Of a stretch of DNA of 64,000 nucleotides, positions 34,503-41,633 are shown one piece after another (position 1 is the stretch's first letter; every line of letters begins with the position of its first letter). The stretch comes from Candidatus Melainabacteria bacterium (GTDB lineage Bacteria > Cyanobacteriota > Vampirovibrionia > Obscuribacterales > Obscuribacteraceae). The DNA is taken from NCBI GenBank assembly GCA_003242885.1, contig QKMZ01000006.1:1543563-1607562 (forward strand), read 5' to 3'. The notes beneath the pieces are model-generated. The model was not told the DNA's origin. It did no database searches and was given only the letters and a program-made list of their open reading frames with translations. The position numbers were made by a program, and so were the translations under genes.

Positions 34503-35231
34503 CTAATTCAGCCTTCCGTATGATTCACGAACAGCGGCATAGCATTCACAACTAATGCCTTCCAAACCATTGCGATCGCGGATAGTCATCTTGCCATGCT
34601 TATAGCTAACGAAGCCTGAGTCTTGAAGTGACTTCGCGACCAAGCTAACACCAGGTCGTCTTACTCCTAACATGGTTGCGAGAAACTCATGTGTGAGAAA
34701 GAAAGTGTCTCCTTCAATTCTGTCATGTGTAGAAAGCAACCAACGAGCGCATCGTTGCTCGATAGTATGCAGTCTATTGCAGGCTGTACTTTGTGCCAGA
34801 AGATCAAAAAGTGCTTGTGCATATCGACGTAGATTGAGAAAAAGAACAGCGTCTTTTTCCACGGCCTTTATCAATTCATCAGCAGGAATGCGCCAGGCGC
34901 TACCACCGATTTGACAAACGACCTTAGATGGCATTTGATCGCCGGCAAGCAGAAGAGGAATGCCGATCATTCCCTCATTGCCGATGGTCGCAGCTTCAAT
35001 CTCGGAGCCGTCTTCCAGCACCGTGATTAACGACATCACACATGTTTCGGGAAAGTAAGCGTGAGCAAGAGACTGACGTGGAGAATAAACAGTCTCCTTG
35101 GGCGAGAATTCCGTCAACTCCATGCCTGGAAATAAAGAATTCCTTTCTTCAACAGAAAGTTTTTCGAGAAGCGTGTTGCGTATTTGTATTTGGCTTTGTG
35201 TATCAATCATAGATAACTGGCTATTCATCAT
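34503..35231 (-). CDS. Crp/Fnr-family transcription regulator
   Basis: A 242-residue regulator. The N-terminal cyclic-nucleotide-binding-like beta roll runs through FPETCVMSLITVLEDGSEIEAATIGNEGMIGIPLLL. The C-terminal winged helix is FFLTHEFLATMLGVRRPGVSLVAKSLQDSGFVSYKHGKMTI. The RxR/E cAMP-binding motif is absent, and the cysteines are not in the Fnr iron-sulfur order, so the ligand is unknown. It is divergent from a charged small protein, and an intergenic palindrome at 35369 may be its site. Confidence 0.92.
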   Translation of the reverse strand: MMNSQLSMIDTQSQIQIRNTLLEKLSVEERNSLFPGMELTEFSPKETVYSPRQSLAHAYFPETCVMSLITVLEDGSEIEAATIGNEGMIGIPLLLAGDQMPSKVVCQIGGSAWRIPADELIKAVEKDAVLFLNLRRYAQALFDLLAQSTACNRLHTIEQRCARWLLSTHDRIEGDTFFLTHEFLATMLGVRRPGVSLVAKSLQDSGFVSYKHGKMTIRDRNGLEGISCECYAAVRESYGRLN

Positions 35232-35368
35232 AATTTTCGGAAAGGAGCAGCAATGCTTAGATAGCCCACTGTGTTCTTCAACAAAAGTTCGGGCTCGAAC
35301 ACCATTCAGTGTACATCGTTTTTTTTCACGTTAGGCAACTCAAGAATACCATTATTGGAAATGAACCT

Positions 35369-35384
35369 TGTTCGTTATCGAACA
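35369..35384. promoter_or_regulatory. palindromic site TGTTCG-N4-CGAACA
   Basis: Perfect 6-4-6 palindrome between the divergent crp/fnr-type gene and the 65-residue protein gene, 138 bp and 96 bp from their starts. It is not the Crp (TGTGA) or Fnr (TTGAT) consensus but has the right symmetry for a dimer. The GTTC/GAAC arms also recall LexA boxes. Confidence 0.45.
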
Positions 35385-35479
35385 GACCGAAAACGCTTCC
35401 TGTGAGCGGTTTTTCAGACTCAAAAAGCAGGAACAATCCGGACTGTTTTTGGTCATTCAAAAAAACGGAGGTGTATCAA

Positions 35480-35677
35480 ATGGCACAAGAGAGATCATCA
35501 GATGGCGCCGAAAACGCGCGCCGCGCGAGGGAAAAGGCAGACAGCAGACAGACTAAAAACAGCAAAAATGTCAATCCGGAAGATCATTCTTTAGATCGTT
35601 CAGTTGATCGCTCAAAAGAATCAAAAGAAGCGGCACTGGAAAAAATGACTGAGCAGCGCCCCGGCGCTGGACCATAG
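35480..35677 (+). CDS. highly charged disordered small protein
   Basis: A 65-residue protein from the ATG at 35480 with GGAGGTG eight bases upstream. Almost all residues are Lys, Arg, Glu, Asp, Ser and Gln (ENARRAREKADSRQT, then DRSVDRSKESKEAALEK), so it should be unfolded or helical on binding. It resembles hydrophilin-like stress proteins, but no family is certain. It is divergent from the Crp/Fnr gene. Confidence 0.65.
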   Translation: MAQERSSDGAENARRAREKADSRQTKNSKNVNPEDHSLDRSVDRSKESKEAALEKMTEQRPGAGP

Positions 35678-36077
35678 CCACTCCCGGCTTTCGAGGGACA
35701 GCCTGTATCCGACTGTCTACAATGGGATTATGCTTCTGTGTACAAATGACGGAAGTGTCCTTCGCGATTATTATTCTGTAAAGTTTTATCCTTGACAGAG
35801 AGCCCCTTGCAGTGCGCTCCGCTGCTTTATTTATCACGCGTGAGATCGCGACAGCGTGTTTTGATTCTTTCCGCTTTCTTTCCTTTTTCAGAATTACTGA
35901 GCATATTCACAGTGTCGACTTGATGCTTCGCAAAATCGCATTTGCCCACGATTATTTTCGAACACTGCATCTTGCTTAAAACCGCAGTTATGTAAGTCTT
36001 CTGCAAATTCCAGATAGTGCGGAACAACTGACAATAGACTCTGTCCTAACAGCCGGAAACACAGAGGACACAAGACG
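35678..36077. other. intergenic region, nothing clear
   Basis: 400 bp between two small-protein genes. Leftward open frames here are poor in composition. I see no terminator, tRNA or repeat; it presumably holds the promoter of the DUF2188-like gene. Confidence 0.4.
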
Positions 36078-36299
36078 ATGAAAAACAATGAACTGCATGT
36101 CGTGCCCACCGCCGAAGGCTGGCAAATAACCCCGCCTCCTGAGCACAATGAAGATGAGACATTCGATACTCGCACTGAGGCTGTTATGGCAGCTCTTCAA
36201 GCAGCGGAAATAGAAAATATGGAAGTTGTGGTTCACGGTGACGACGGCACCATAGTTGAAATGCCAATGAGCACAAGAAGAAACTGCGAGGCAGCTTAA
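36078..36299 (+). CDS. DUF2188-like protein
   Basis: A 73-residue protein: LHVVPTAEGWQITPPPEHNE, then TFDTRTEAVMAALQAAEIENMEVVVHGDDGTIVEM. The HVVP-W strand, FDT-helix and VHGDDGTI end match DUF2188, though the family's final SYGxD is missing. GAGGA lies about ten bases before the ATG. It is a single gene followed by a strong terminator. The function is unknown. Confidence 0.8.
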   Translation: MKNNELHVVPTAEGWQITPPPEHNEDETFDTRTEAVMAALQAAEIENMEVVVHGDDGTIVEMPMSTRRNCEAA

Positions 36300-36353
36300 A
36301 TAGAAGAACCTGTTATTACCAAGTTCCAGAACAGCTTGTGTTGCATTTTTATA

Positions 36354-36389
36354 GAGTTCGCAGCCGTGGCAAGACTGCGACTCTTTTTT
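36354..36389 (+). terminator. Rho-independent terminator
   Basis: Stem GAGTtCGCAG (36354-36363) / CTGCGACTC (36375-36383) with one bulged T, an 11-nt loop and six T. It ends the DUF2188-like transcript before the convergent transporter gene. Confidence 0.88.
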
Positions 36390-36487
36390 CATGGATGCAA
36401 AAGATTGACCAGACGACAGATACTCTTCTGCAGAATGCTGGATATCAGACATCAGAAAGCATAATAATGCCCCTGAACCTCAAACTC

Positions 36488-37858
36488 CTAGTGAGCGAAT
36501 GAAGTCCAAAAGAATAGTAACGTGGCCACTGTCATAAACACAAAGGTAGTCCAGCCGCCGAAGTTTGCGAGCTTTGAATTCGTTCTATTACCCATGATTT
36601 TCGGATTATTGGAAATCATCATTAACAAGAAGAGGAGGGGTGGTGCCAATACTCCATTTAGAATTGCTGTCCAATAAAGAGCCTGCATTGCATTGACTTT
36701 GAAGAAATTCAAGATCACCGAAAAAACAATAGAGCTTCCGATCAGCCAGTAAAAGCCTTTTGCATCAACACACTTCTCCCCATATCCGCATGGCCATTCC
36801 AATGCTTCTGCAATTGCATAAGCCGAAGAACCTAGTAGGACAGGGACAGCGAGAAATCCTGTGCCGATAAATCCAGCAGCGAATAAAAATTCCGCACCTT
36901 TACCAAGCAAAGGCTCTAACGCTTTTGCAGCTTGGCTTGCGGATTCAATCTGAAATTGATGATTCTTGAAGAGCGTCGCTCCGGTGGTCAAAATAATGAA
37001 GTACATAACACAGTTTGAGAAAAACATACCAACTGCAATGTCAGCCGCAGCAAACTTCAAATCAGCATTACTAGCGCCTTTACGTTCTTCAACCGTTGTC
37101 GCACCTGCATCCTTGAGCTCATCAACTTCACTGTTTGCTTGCCAGAAAAAGAGATAAGGCGAAATTGTTGTACCTAATATAGCGACCAACGCTGCGATGT
37201 AGCCAGGATGCCAGCTCACGTTAGGTATGAAAGTGTCCTTCAAGACAATGGCGGTATCGATTTTGCAAAAGAAAGCAGTAATAACATAGGCGAAAAGGCT
37301 TAAAGTAAGCCATTTAAAGACGCTTGCTAGTCGCTTATAGGAGAAAAAGATTAGCGAAACCAACAATATCAAAGAAATAGGTATAACGGCTGCAGTTGTA
37401 GGTATAGAAGGTGCAAGAAGGTTGACACCAGCCGCCATGGCACCGATATCCGTGGCAGCGTTTATGACGTTGGCAATTGTCAAAATTCCAATTGCAGACC
37501 ATAAGACTGCCGGAGGGTAGTTACGCTTCAGTACGCCAGAAAGTCCGCGCCCCGTAACCAAACCAACTTTTGAACATATGTATTGAACGCTAAACATCAA
37601 TGGCAGAGTTACTAACGCCATCCAGAGACAGCTATATCCGTAACCTGCGCCGACAGTAGAGTAAGTAGCAATTCCGGAAGGATCGTCATCTGAAGCACCA
37701 GTAATGAGCCCCGGACCCATGATTTTGAATGCTCTTTTCAATGGATTTTTTTCAGCCTTGGCTTCCTGCGTCCGCGGAGCCTCCACACAAGGGCGATCTA
37801 ACTGATTGTGACTCACGTCTATGGTTCCTAAAAGATGAAAAAAGAGCTGTGCTTCCAT
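36488..37858 (-). CDS. NRAMP-family metal transporter, non-canonical site
   Basis: A 456-residue membrane protein with about 11 helices and the NRAMP fold opening MGPGLITGASDDDPSGIATYS. Canonical NRAMPs have DPGN in helix 1 and a Met-Pro-His in helix 6. Here helix 1 reads DDDPSG (57-62) and helix 6 reads GTTISPYLFFWQANSEV, with no metal-binding Met or His. This substitution marks NRAMP-related proteins, some of which carry magnesium, so the substrate may not be manganese or iron. The N-terminal 45 residues are cytosolic. A structured region precedes the gene at 37882-37953. Confidence 0.88.
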   Translation of the reverse strand: MEAQLFFHLLGTIDVSHNQLDRPCVEAPRTQEAKAEKNPLKRAFKIMGPGLITGASDDDPSGIATYSTVGAGYGYSCLWMALVTLPLMFSVQYICSKVGLVTGRGLSGVLKRNYPPAVLWSAIGILTIANVINAATDIGAMAAGVNLLAPSIPTTAAVIPISLILLVSLIFFSYKRLASVFKWLTLSLFAYVITAFFCKIDTAIVLKDTFIPNVSWHPGYIAALVAILGTTISPYLFFWQANSEVDELKDAGATTVEERKGASNADLKFAAADIAVGMFFSNCVMYFIILTTGATLFKNHQFQIESASQAAKALEPLLGKGAEFLFAAGFIGTGFLAVPVLLGSSAYAIAEALEWPCGYGEKCVDAKGFYWLIGSSIVFSVILNFFKVNAMQALYWTAILNGVLAPPLLFLLMMISNNPKIMGNRTNSKLANFGGWTTFVFMTVATLLFFWTSFAH

Positions 37859-37881
37859 GCAGACTAAAACCTTTCAAGGTT

Positions 37882-37922
37882 GGTTCCTTAAATTTGGCTC
37901 TCAAGTAAAGCAAATAGGAACC
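37882..37922 (-). promoter_or_regulatory. structured leader hairpin of transporter gene
   Basis: Two-tier stem: GGTTCC (37882-37887) with GGAACC (37917-37922), and ATTTG (37892-37896) with CAAAT (37911-37915) around a 14-nt loop. It lies 24-64 bp upstream of the NRAMP-type start. A second inverted repeat GGCACT / AGTGCC (37923-37928, 37948-37953) abuts it. It may be a metal-responsive leader or operator. Confidence 0.45.
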
Positions 37923-37969
37923 GGCACTGAAGAATCCTAGTCTACATAGTGCCAACCGAGGTAGTAGTG

Positions 37970-38092
37970 ATGAACGAGAAAGACACGCGCGAAGAGAACA
38001 ATAACGGCTCGGCGTCCGAGGTCGAATCGACAACACGTGATGACAAATTCTCCGAAGAATCAAAAGATTATGAATCAATGATTCCCGCGTGA
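37970..38092 (+). CDS. 40-residue acidic disordered protein
   Basis: A very short gene with GAGGT eight bases before the ATG. The peptide is almost wholly Glu, Asp, Ser, Asn and Thr (NEKDTREENNNGSASEVES, then TTRDDKFSEESKDYES), so it is acidic and unfolded. It resembles the 65-residue protein at 35480 in style. It is divergent from the transporter gene and followed by a mini-protein gene. The function is unknown. Confidence 0.5.
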   Translation: MNEKDTREENNNGSASEVESTTRDDKFSEESKDYESMIPA

Positions 38093-38161
38093 TTCTAAGA
38101 CAGTCCAACGCCGTTCGTATCACGTAGTGAAACAAGAAAGCTTTTGAAAATGGAAAGGGTT

Positions 38162-38371
38162 ATGAACATACAAGATTCTGTCCACAAAAAATGGACCGTC
38201 ATTCACGACGAAACTATAATTCAGTTTGATTCGCTTGATGCTGCAATTTGGTACGCAGCAGGTGCTGCGTCAGTATCAAAATGTATAAGACAAATCAATT
38301 CTCGCGAGCGATTGATTACATTGGTGCCGACACAATCAAAACTCGGGTGCTCTGAAAAGTGCGCCGCCTGA
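38162..38371 (+). CDS. 69-residue W-x-V mini-protein, type C
   Basis: Start taken at the ATG at 38162 with GGAAAG ahead; an ATG at 38150 is possible. The core is KKWTVIHDETIIQF, then a helix DAAIWYAAGAA, then RERLITLVPTQSK, with two Cys in the tail (GCSEKCAA). It shares Trp strand, YA-helix and R-x-I-x-L strand with the proteins at 18785 and 24336. It is convergent with the next gene, one base away. The function is unknown. Confidence 0.65.
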   Translation: MNIQDSVHKKWTVIHDETIIQFDSLDAAIWYAAGAASVSKCIRQINSRERLITLVPTQSKLGCSEKCAA

Positions 38372-38372
38372 G

Positions 38373-39023
38373 TCAAACCATGTTTCCAACTATGCACTCT
38401 TCTGCAAATTCTGTGCTTTGCTGATCGAGATCAGGTTTCGACGCCATCCAAGAGCGTATTACCGCTTCAGTACCGGGATGTCGCAAGTGTCCCAATCCAT
38501 GCAACGCACCATGCTGACAGATTTCAGCATCCAACTTCAATGTTTGGCATAGAGTTTCGAACATAACGTTTTGAATACTCGGACCTTCAGCGGCCTCTGA
38601 ATGAACATGGGTAATTGAGTATTCATCCGTGAACGAGTCCCACCACATGAAGCATGCAGTGTGAAGCGGTTTTACCGAGAACAAATCTCGATAAAGGAAA
38701 TACATTGAACGAATGCACTCTTCACGCACATCAGAAGGTATCTCTTCCTCCCAGAGAACTTCGGAAATCGCTCCCGGCATCAAGCACGAACGCATAGCTA
38801 GAAGCCCCTGCTCCAACTGTTCGTCGGAGTATCGGCCAACCAGTACTTGCGGTTTGCTAAAGAGCTTCATGTAGTAGTCAACCAATTTGATCGGTTCATA
38901 GATTACGTCTAAGTCGTCGGACCAATACCAGTACTCTTCGTCTTCGCTAGCGAGCACGGGATGATCAAAAAGGTAGTCTATAAATTGTTCGAAAGTTGCA
39001 TTAGAGAGGTCGTAGCTAGACAT
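38373..39023 (-). CDS. unrecognised 216-residue protein
   Basis: A soluble, acidic, helix-rich protein with many Trp and Tyr (EEYWYWSDDLDVIYEP, CFMWWDSFTDEYS). The C-terminal HGALHGLGHLRHPGTEAVIRSWM looks like a HEAT-type helix pair. No catalytic motif or signal peptide is seen and no family is recognised. It is probably a single gene. Confidence 0.7.
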   Translation of the reverse strand: MSSYDLSNATFEQFIDYLFDHPVLASEDEEYWYWSDDLDVIYEPIKLVDYYMKLFSKPQVLVGRYSDEQLEQGLLAMRSCLMPGAISEVLWEEEIPSDVREECIRSMYFLYRDLFSVKPLHTACFMWWDSFTDEYSITHVHSEAAEGPSIQNVMFETLCQTLKLDAEICQHGALHGLGHLRHPGTEAVIRSWMASKPDLDQQSTEFAEECIVGNMV

Positions 39024-39152
39024 TTTTTACTCTCAGTGAAAATGCAGAGGCAGATACATCTTTTTTACTTATACCCCCTGAAGGTCACACCCCTGCCCTG
39101 GGCAGCGAAGGACCAACCTGTGGCACTTTCCAGCCTTGAACCCATGAGATTT

Positions 39153-40097
39153 CTAGCAGGCAAGCGCGCCCCCTTTGCCACGCAGTACTAAGCTGGCGGC
39201 TCCGACTATTGCAGCGTTTAGCCCAAGTTCTGCGCGAACAACCTTACAGGTAGCCGGTCCCGGCAAAGCATGCTCTTTTAGGACTTTTCTTGCTGGTTCC
39301 AAAAGCCAGTCACCAAGCTCAGATAGTCCTCCACCTATGATAATCAGATCAGGATCAAGCGCGTTCGCCAAGCTTACCAAGCCGTATCCCAAAAATTCTC
39401 CGGTTTTATCGATCGCTTTACGCCCCATTCCAACTTCATTCTGGCGCGCATCTTTGACAACATCGTGCCCTGTAACATCAGGCGATTTACTTCCTGTAAG
39501 CTCTCGCCAGGTTTCTACCAGTCCAGGTCCGCTGCAAAATGCTTCCAAGGTGCCTCGAGCGCCGCCCGTGTCTCGGCGGGCGTTGGGATCCATCGTAAGT
39601 AGTATGTGCCCGAATTCTCCTCCGCTCCAATGCGCGCCGTGATGAATACTGCCTTTCGTCAAGAGGGCACCGCCCACACCGGTTCCTAAAGCCAGGAAAA
39701 CGACAGTCCCGTTTGCGCAGTTTCGCGCCGCGCCAAATCTCGTTTCGCCCAAGGCAAGAACATTGACATCGTTATCGACTGAGGCCGGAACACCTAAGGC
39801 TCTAGTGAACTCTTCGGCAATTTGCGTGCCTTTCCAACCTGGAATAACGTCAGTTGCCGAAAAGACTGAGCCCTGAACAGCGTCGATCTGACCGCCAGCA
39901 CCTATTCCAACCGCTTCAATCATATCCTTGCTCTGACGCTGCAGCGCTTTAGCGACGTCTATGGCTGCGGACAATATTTGCTTTCCGCCTTCTTTTATAG
40001 GAGTCGGGCGCTCCTCGCGCACCAGAACATCTCCTCCGTCAGTGACTATTCCACCTGCAATCTTCGTGCCGCCGATGTCTATGCCAATGCAGTGCAT
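39153..40097 (-). CDS. ROK-family sugar kinase without zinc cysteines
   Basis: A 314-residue kinase from the ATG at 40097, which has GGAGAGAG ahead; the longer frame would overlap the caspase gene start. IGIDIGGTKIAGG is the phosphate loop, ASVDNDVNVLALGE has the catalytic Asp, VVFLALGTGVGGALL the ATP loop and WSGGEFGHI the conserved His. ROK proteins normally have C-G-C-G-x2-G-C-L-E next; here it is DTGGARGTLE, so all three zinc cysteines are replaced. Glucokinase is the likely role; N-acetylsugars are possible. Confidence 0.88.
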   Translation of the reverse strand: MHCIGIDIGGTKIAGGIVTDGGDVLVREERPTPIKEGGKQILSAAIDVAKALQRQSKDMIEAVGIGAGGQIDAVQGSVFSATDVIPGWKGTQIAEEFTRALGVPASVDNDVNVLALGETRFGAARNCANGTVVFLALGTGVGGALLTKGSIHHGAHWSGGEFGHILLTMDPNARRDTGGARGTLEAFCSGPGLVETWRELTGSKSPDVTGHDVVKDARQNEVGMGRKAIDKTGEFLGYGLVSLANALDPDLIIIGGGLSELGDWLLEPARKVLKEHALPGPATCKVVRAELGLNAAIVGAASLVLRGKGGALAC

Positions 40098-40225
40098 TGC
40101 TCTCTCCTGAAGAAGGTCGCTATGAGTAAGGCATGATTTTATCACTGGCATAAAAGGGTCTTCATCAAGCGCCAGTTGGCGTGAAAGGCGCGCCAGGTGC
40201 GAAAGACTTCCTAATCGACTAGAAT

Positions 40226-41629
40226 ATGACATCAAAGCCAATCTCTCATTTCATGAAAAGACTCAACCTTCTAGGCATTCTCGTTTCGCTCTGCTTGTCC
40301 CTAGGCACAGGCACCGCGGTTTTTGCGATCGGAGATGCATCAAACCCGGTTGCATTGTCCAGCAAAGAAGTCAGCGGTAGCGAAGAGCCCAAGGGGCAAA
40401 GTCACTACTATTCGTTTGTTGCAGGTCCTGGTGATGTCACAGTAAAAGTGGGCGGAGCAACCGACTTTTATTCAACGGTAATGCGTGTTGTTTTGCGCGA
40501 CAGTGCCGGAAGGGAGCTCACTAATCTTTCATGGTCGGCTGGCAGCGATGACTCGATGAAAGCGGCCGCAGTGCATTTAAATTCAAGACAAACAGTTACC
40601 ATGCAGCTCATGTTTGCAGTGGACGTTGGCGTACGATTGAAATACAAAGTGCTCCTCGATGGCACCGGTTTCGGTCAGAGCAATTCAATGCTTGCTGAAA
40701 ATACTACAGAGCGAAAACCACCAAGTCGGCAAGAAAATACAACGATTAAAATGGCAGCGCAACCTGAAGAGAAGAGTACACCAAGGGTAATTGAAAGAAC
40801 ATCCACCACGACAACAATATCCATTCCGGATAGACCTGCCTCGCCAGACGACGAACTGAATAAGCCCATTGATGATAAATGGGCACTTGTTATTGGAATC
40901 AGCAAATTTCAAAAACCGGAAATCAATTTGAAGTATCCGGCAAAGGATGCTGCAGACTTACGTAACTTTCTGGTCAAAGAAGCGAATTTCGCGCCTGATC
41001 ACGTAAAGCTTCTTGTTGACGATCAAGCTACAAAATCAAATGTTATGGCGCAAATCGGAGACAAATGGTTGCCGCATAATGCGCAACCGAATGATCTGGT
41101 TTTGATCTTTCTATCAACACACGGGAGTCCATCAAGTAGCGATCTTGAAGGTCTGAATTATTTGGTTATGCACGATACGGATCCAGGCAGTCTCTATGCG
41201 ACAGGGCTGCCACTGCAAGATCTTGCTGCTGCAGTCAAGCAACGAGTTCATTCGAATCGAGTTGTACTCATCGTCGATGCCTGTCACAGTGGTGCCGCCA
41301 ATCCGGCTAAAGGACTCACTAGAATGGGCAACTTTGACAGCAATTCCTTGTTGCTAGGCACCGGTCAATTGGTAATCTGCTCAAGCGAGCCCAGCCAGGT
41401 TTCATGGGAATCTAAGCGGTATGAGAATGGTGTTTTTACGCACAATCTCATTCAAGCCCTGCGTAGCAAAGGCGGCAACATAACTTTAGGAGATGCGTTC
41501 GCTCAGATGAAGAACTCGGTAGTGTCTGAAGTTCTAAAAGATCGTGGTGAATTGCAAAGTCCGGTAATGAAAACGCACTGGAAGGGCAATGACCTGATTC
41601 TCTCAGCGCCACCATCACGTCCGCATTAG
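40226..41629 (+). CDS. secreted caspase-like (C14) protease
   Basis: A 467-residue protein (an ATG at 40253, MKRLNLLG, may be the real start). It has a signal peptide (LLGILVSLCLSLGTGTAVFA), a beta-rich domain to about 150, a Thr/Pro-rich linker to about 210, and then the caspase fold: WALVIGISKFQ, catalytic His299 in LIFLSTHG and catalytic Cys353 in VDACHSGA. Both catalytic residues are intact, so it is probably active outside the cytoplasmic membrane, as in other metacaspase-like proteins with Arg/Lys preference. It ends four bases from the convergent 892-residue protein gene. Confidence 0.92.
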   Translation: MTSKPISHFMKRLNLLGILVSLCLSLGTGTAVFAIGDASNPVALSSKEVSGSEEPKGQSHYYSFVAGPGDVTVKVGGATDFYSTVMRVVLRDSAGRELTNLSWSAGSDDSMKAAAVHLNSRQTVTMQLMFAVDVGVRLKYKVLLDGTGFGQSNSMLAENTTERKPPSRQENTTIKMAAQPEEKSTPRVIERTSTTTTISIPDRPASPDDELNKPIDDKWALVIGISKFQKPEINLKYPAKDAADLRNFLVKEANFAPDHVKLLVDDQATKSNVMAQIGDKWLPHNAQPNDLVLIFLSTHGSPSSSDLEGLNYLVMHDTDPGSLYATGLPLQDLAAAVKQRVHSNRVVLIVDACHSGAANPAKGLTRMGNFDSNSLLLGTGQLVICSSEPSQVSWESKRYENGVFTHNLIQALRSKGGNITLGDAFAQMKNSVVSEVLKDRGELQSPVMKTHWKGNDLILSAPPSRPH

Positions 41630-41633
41630 GTCA

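Noticed and set aside
37882..37922. Leader hairpin as a known yybP-ykoY manganese or M-box magnesium riboswitch
   Set aside because: I cannot match the conserved loops of either class; only simple stems are visible.
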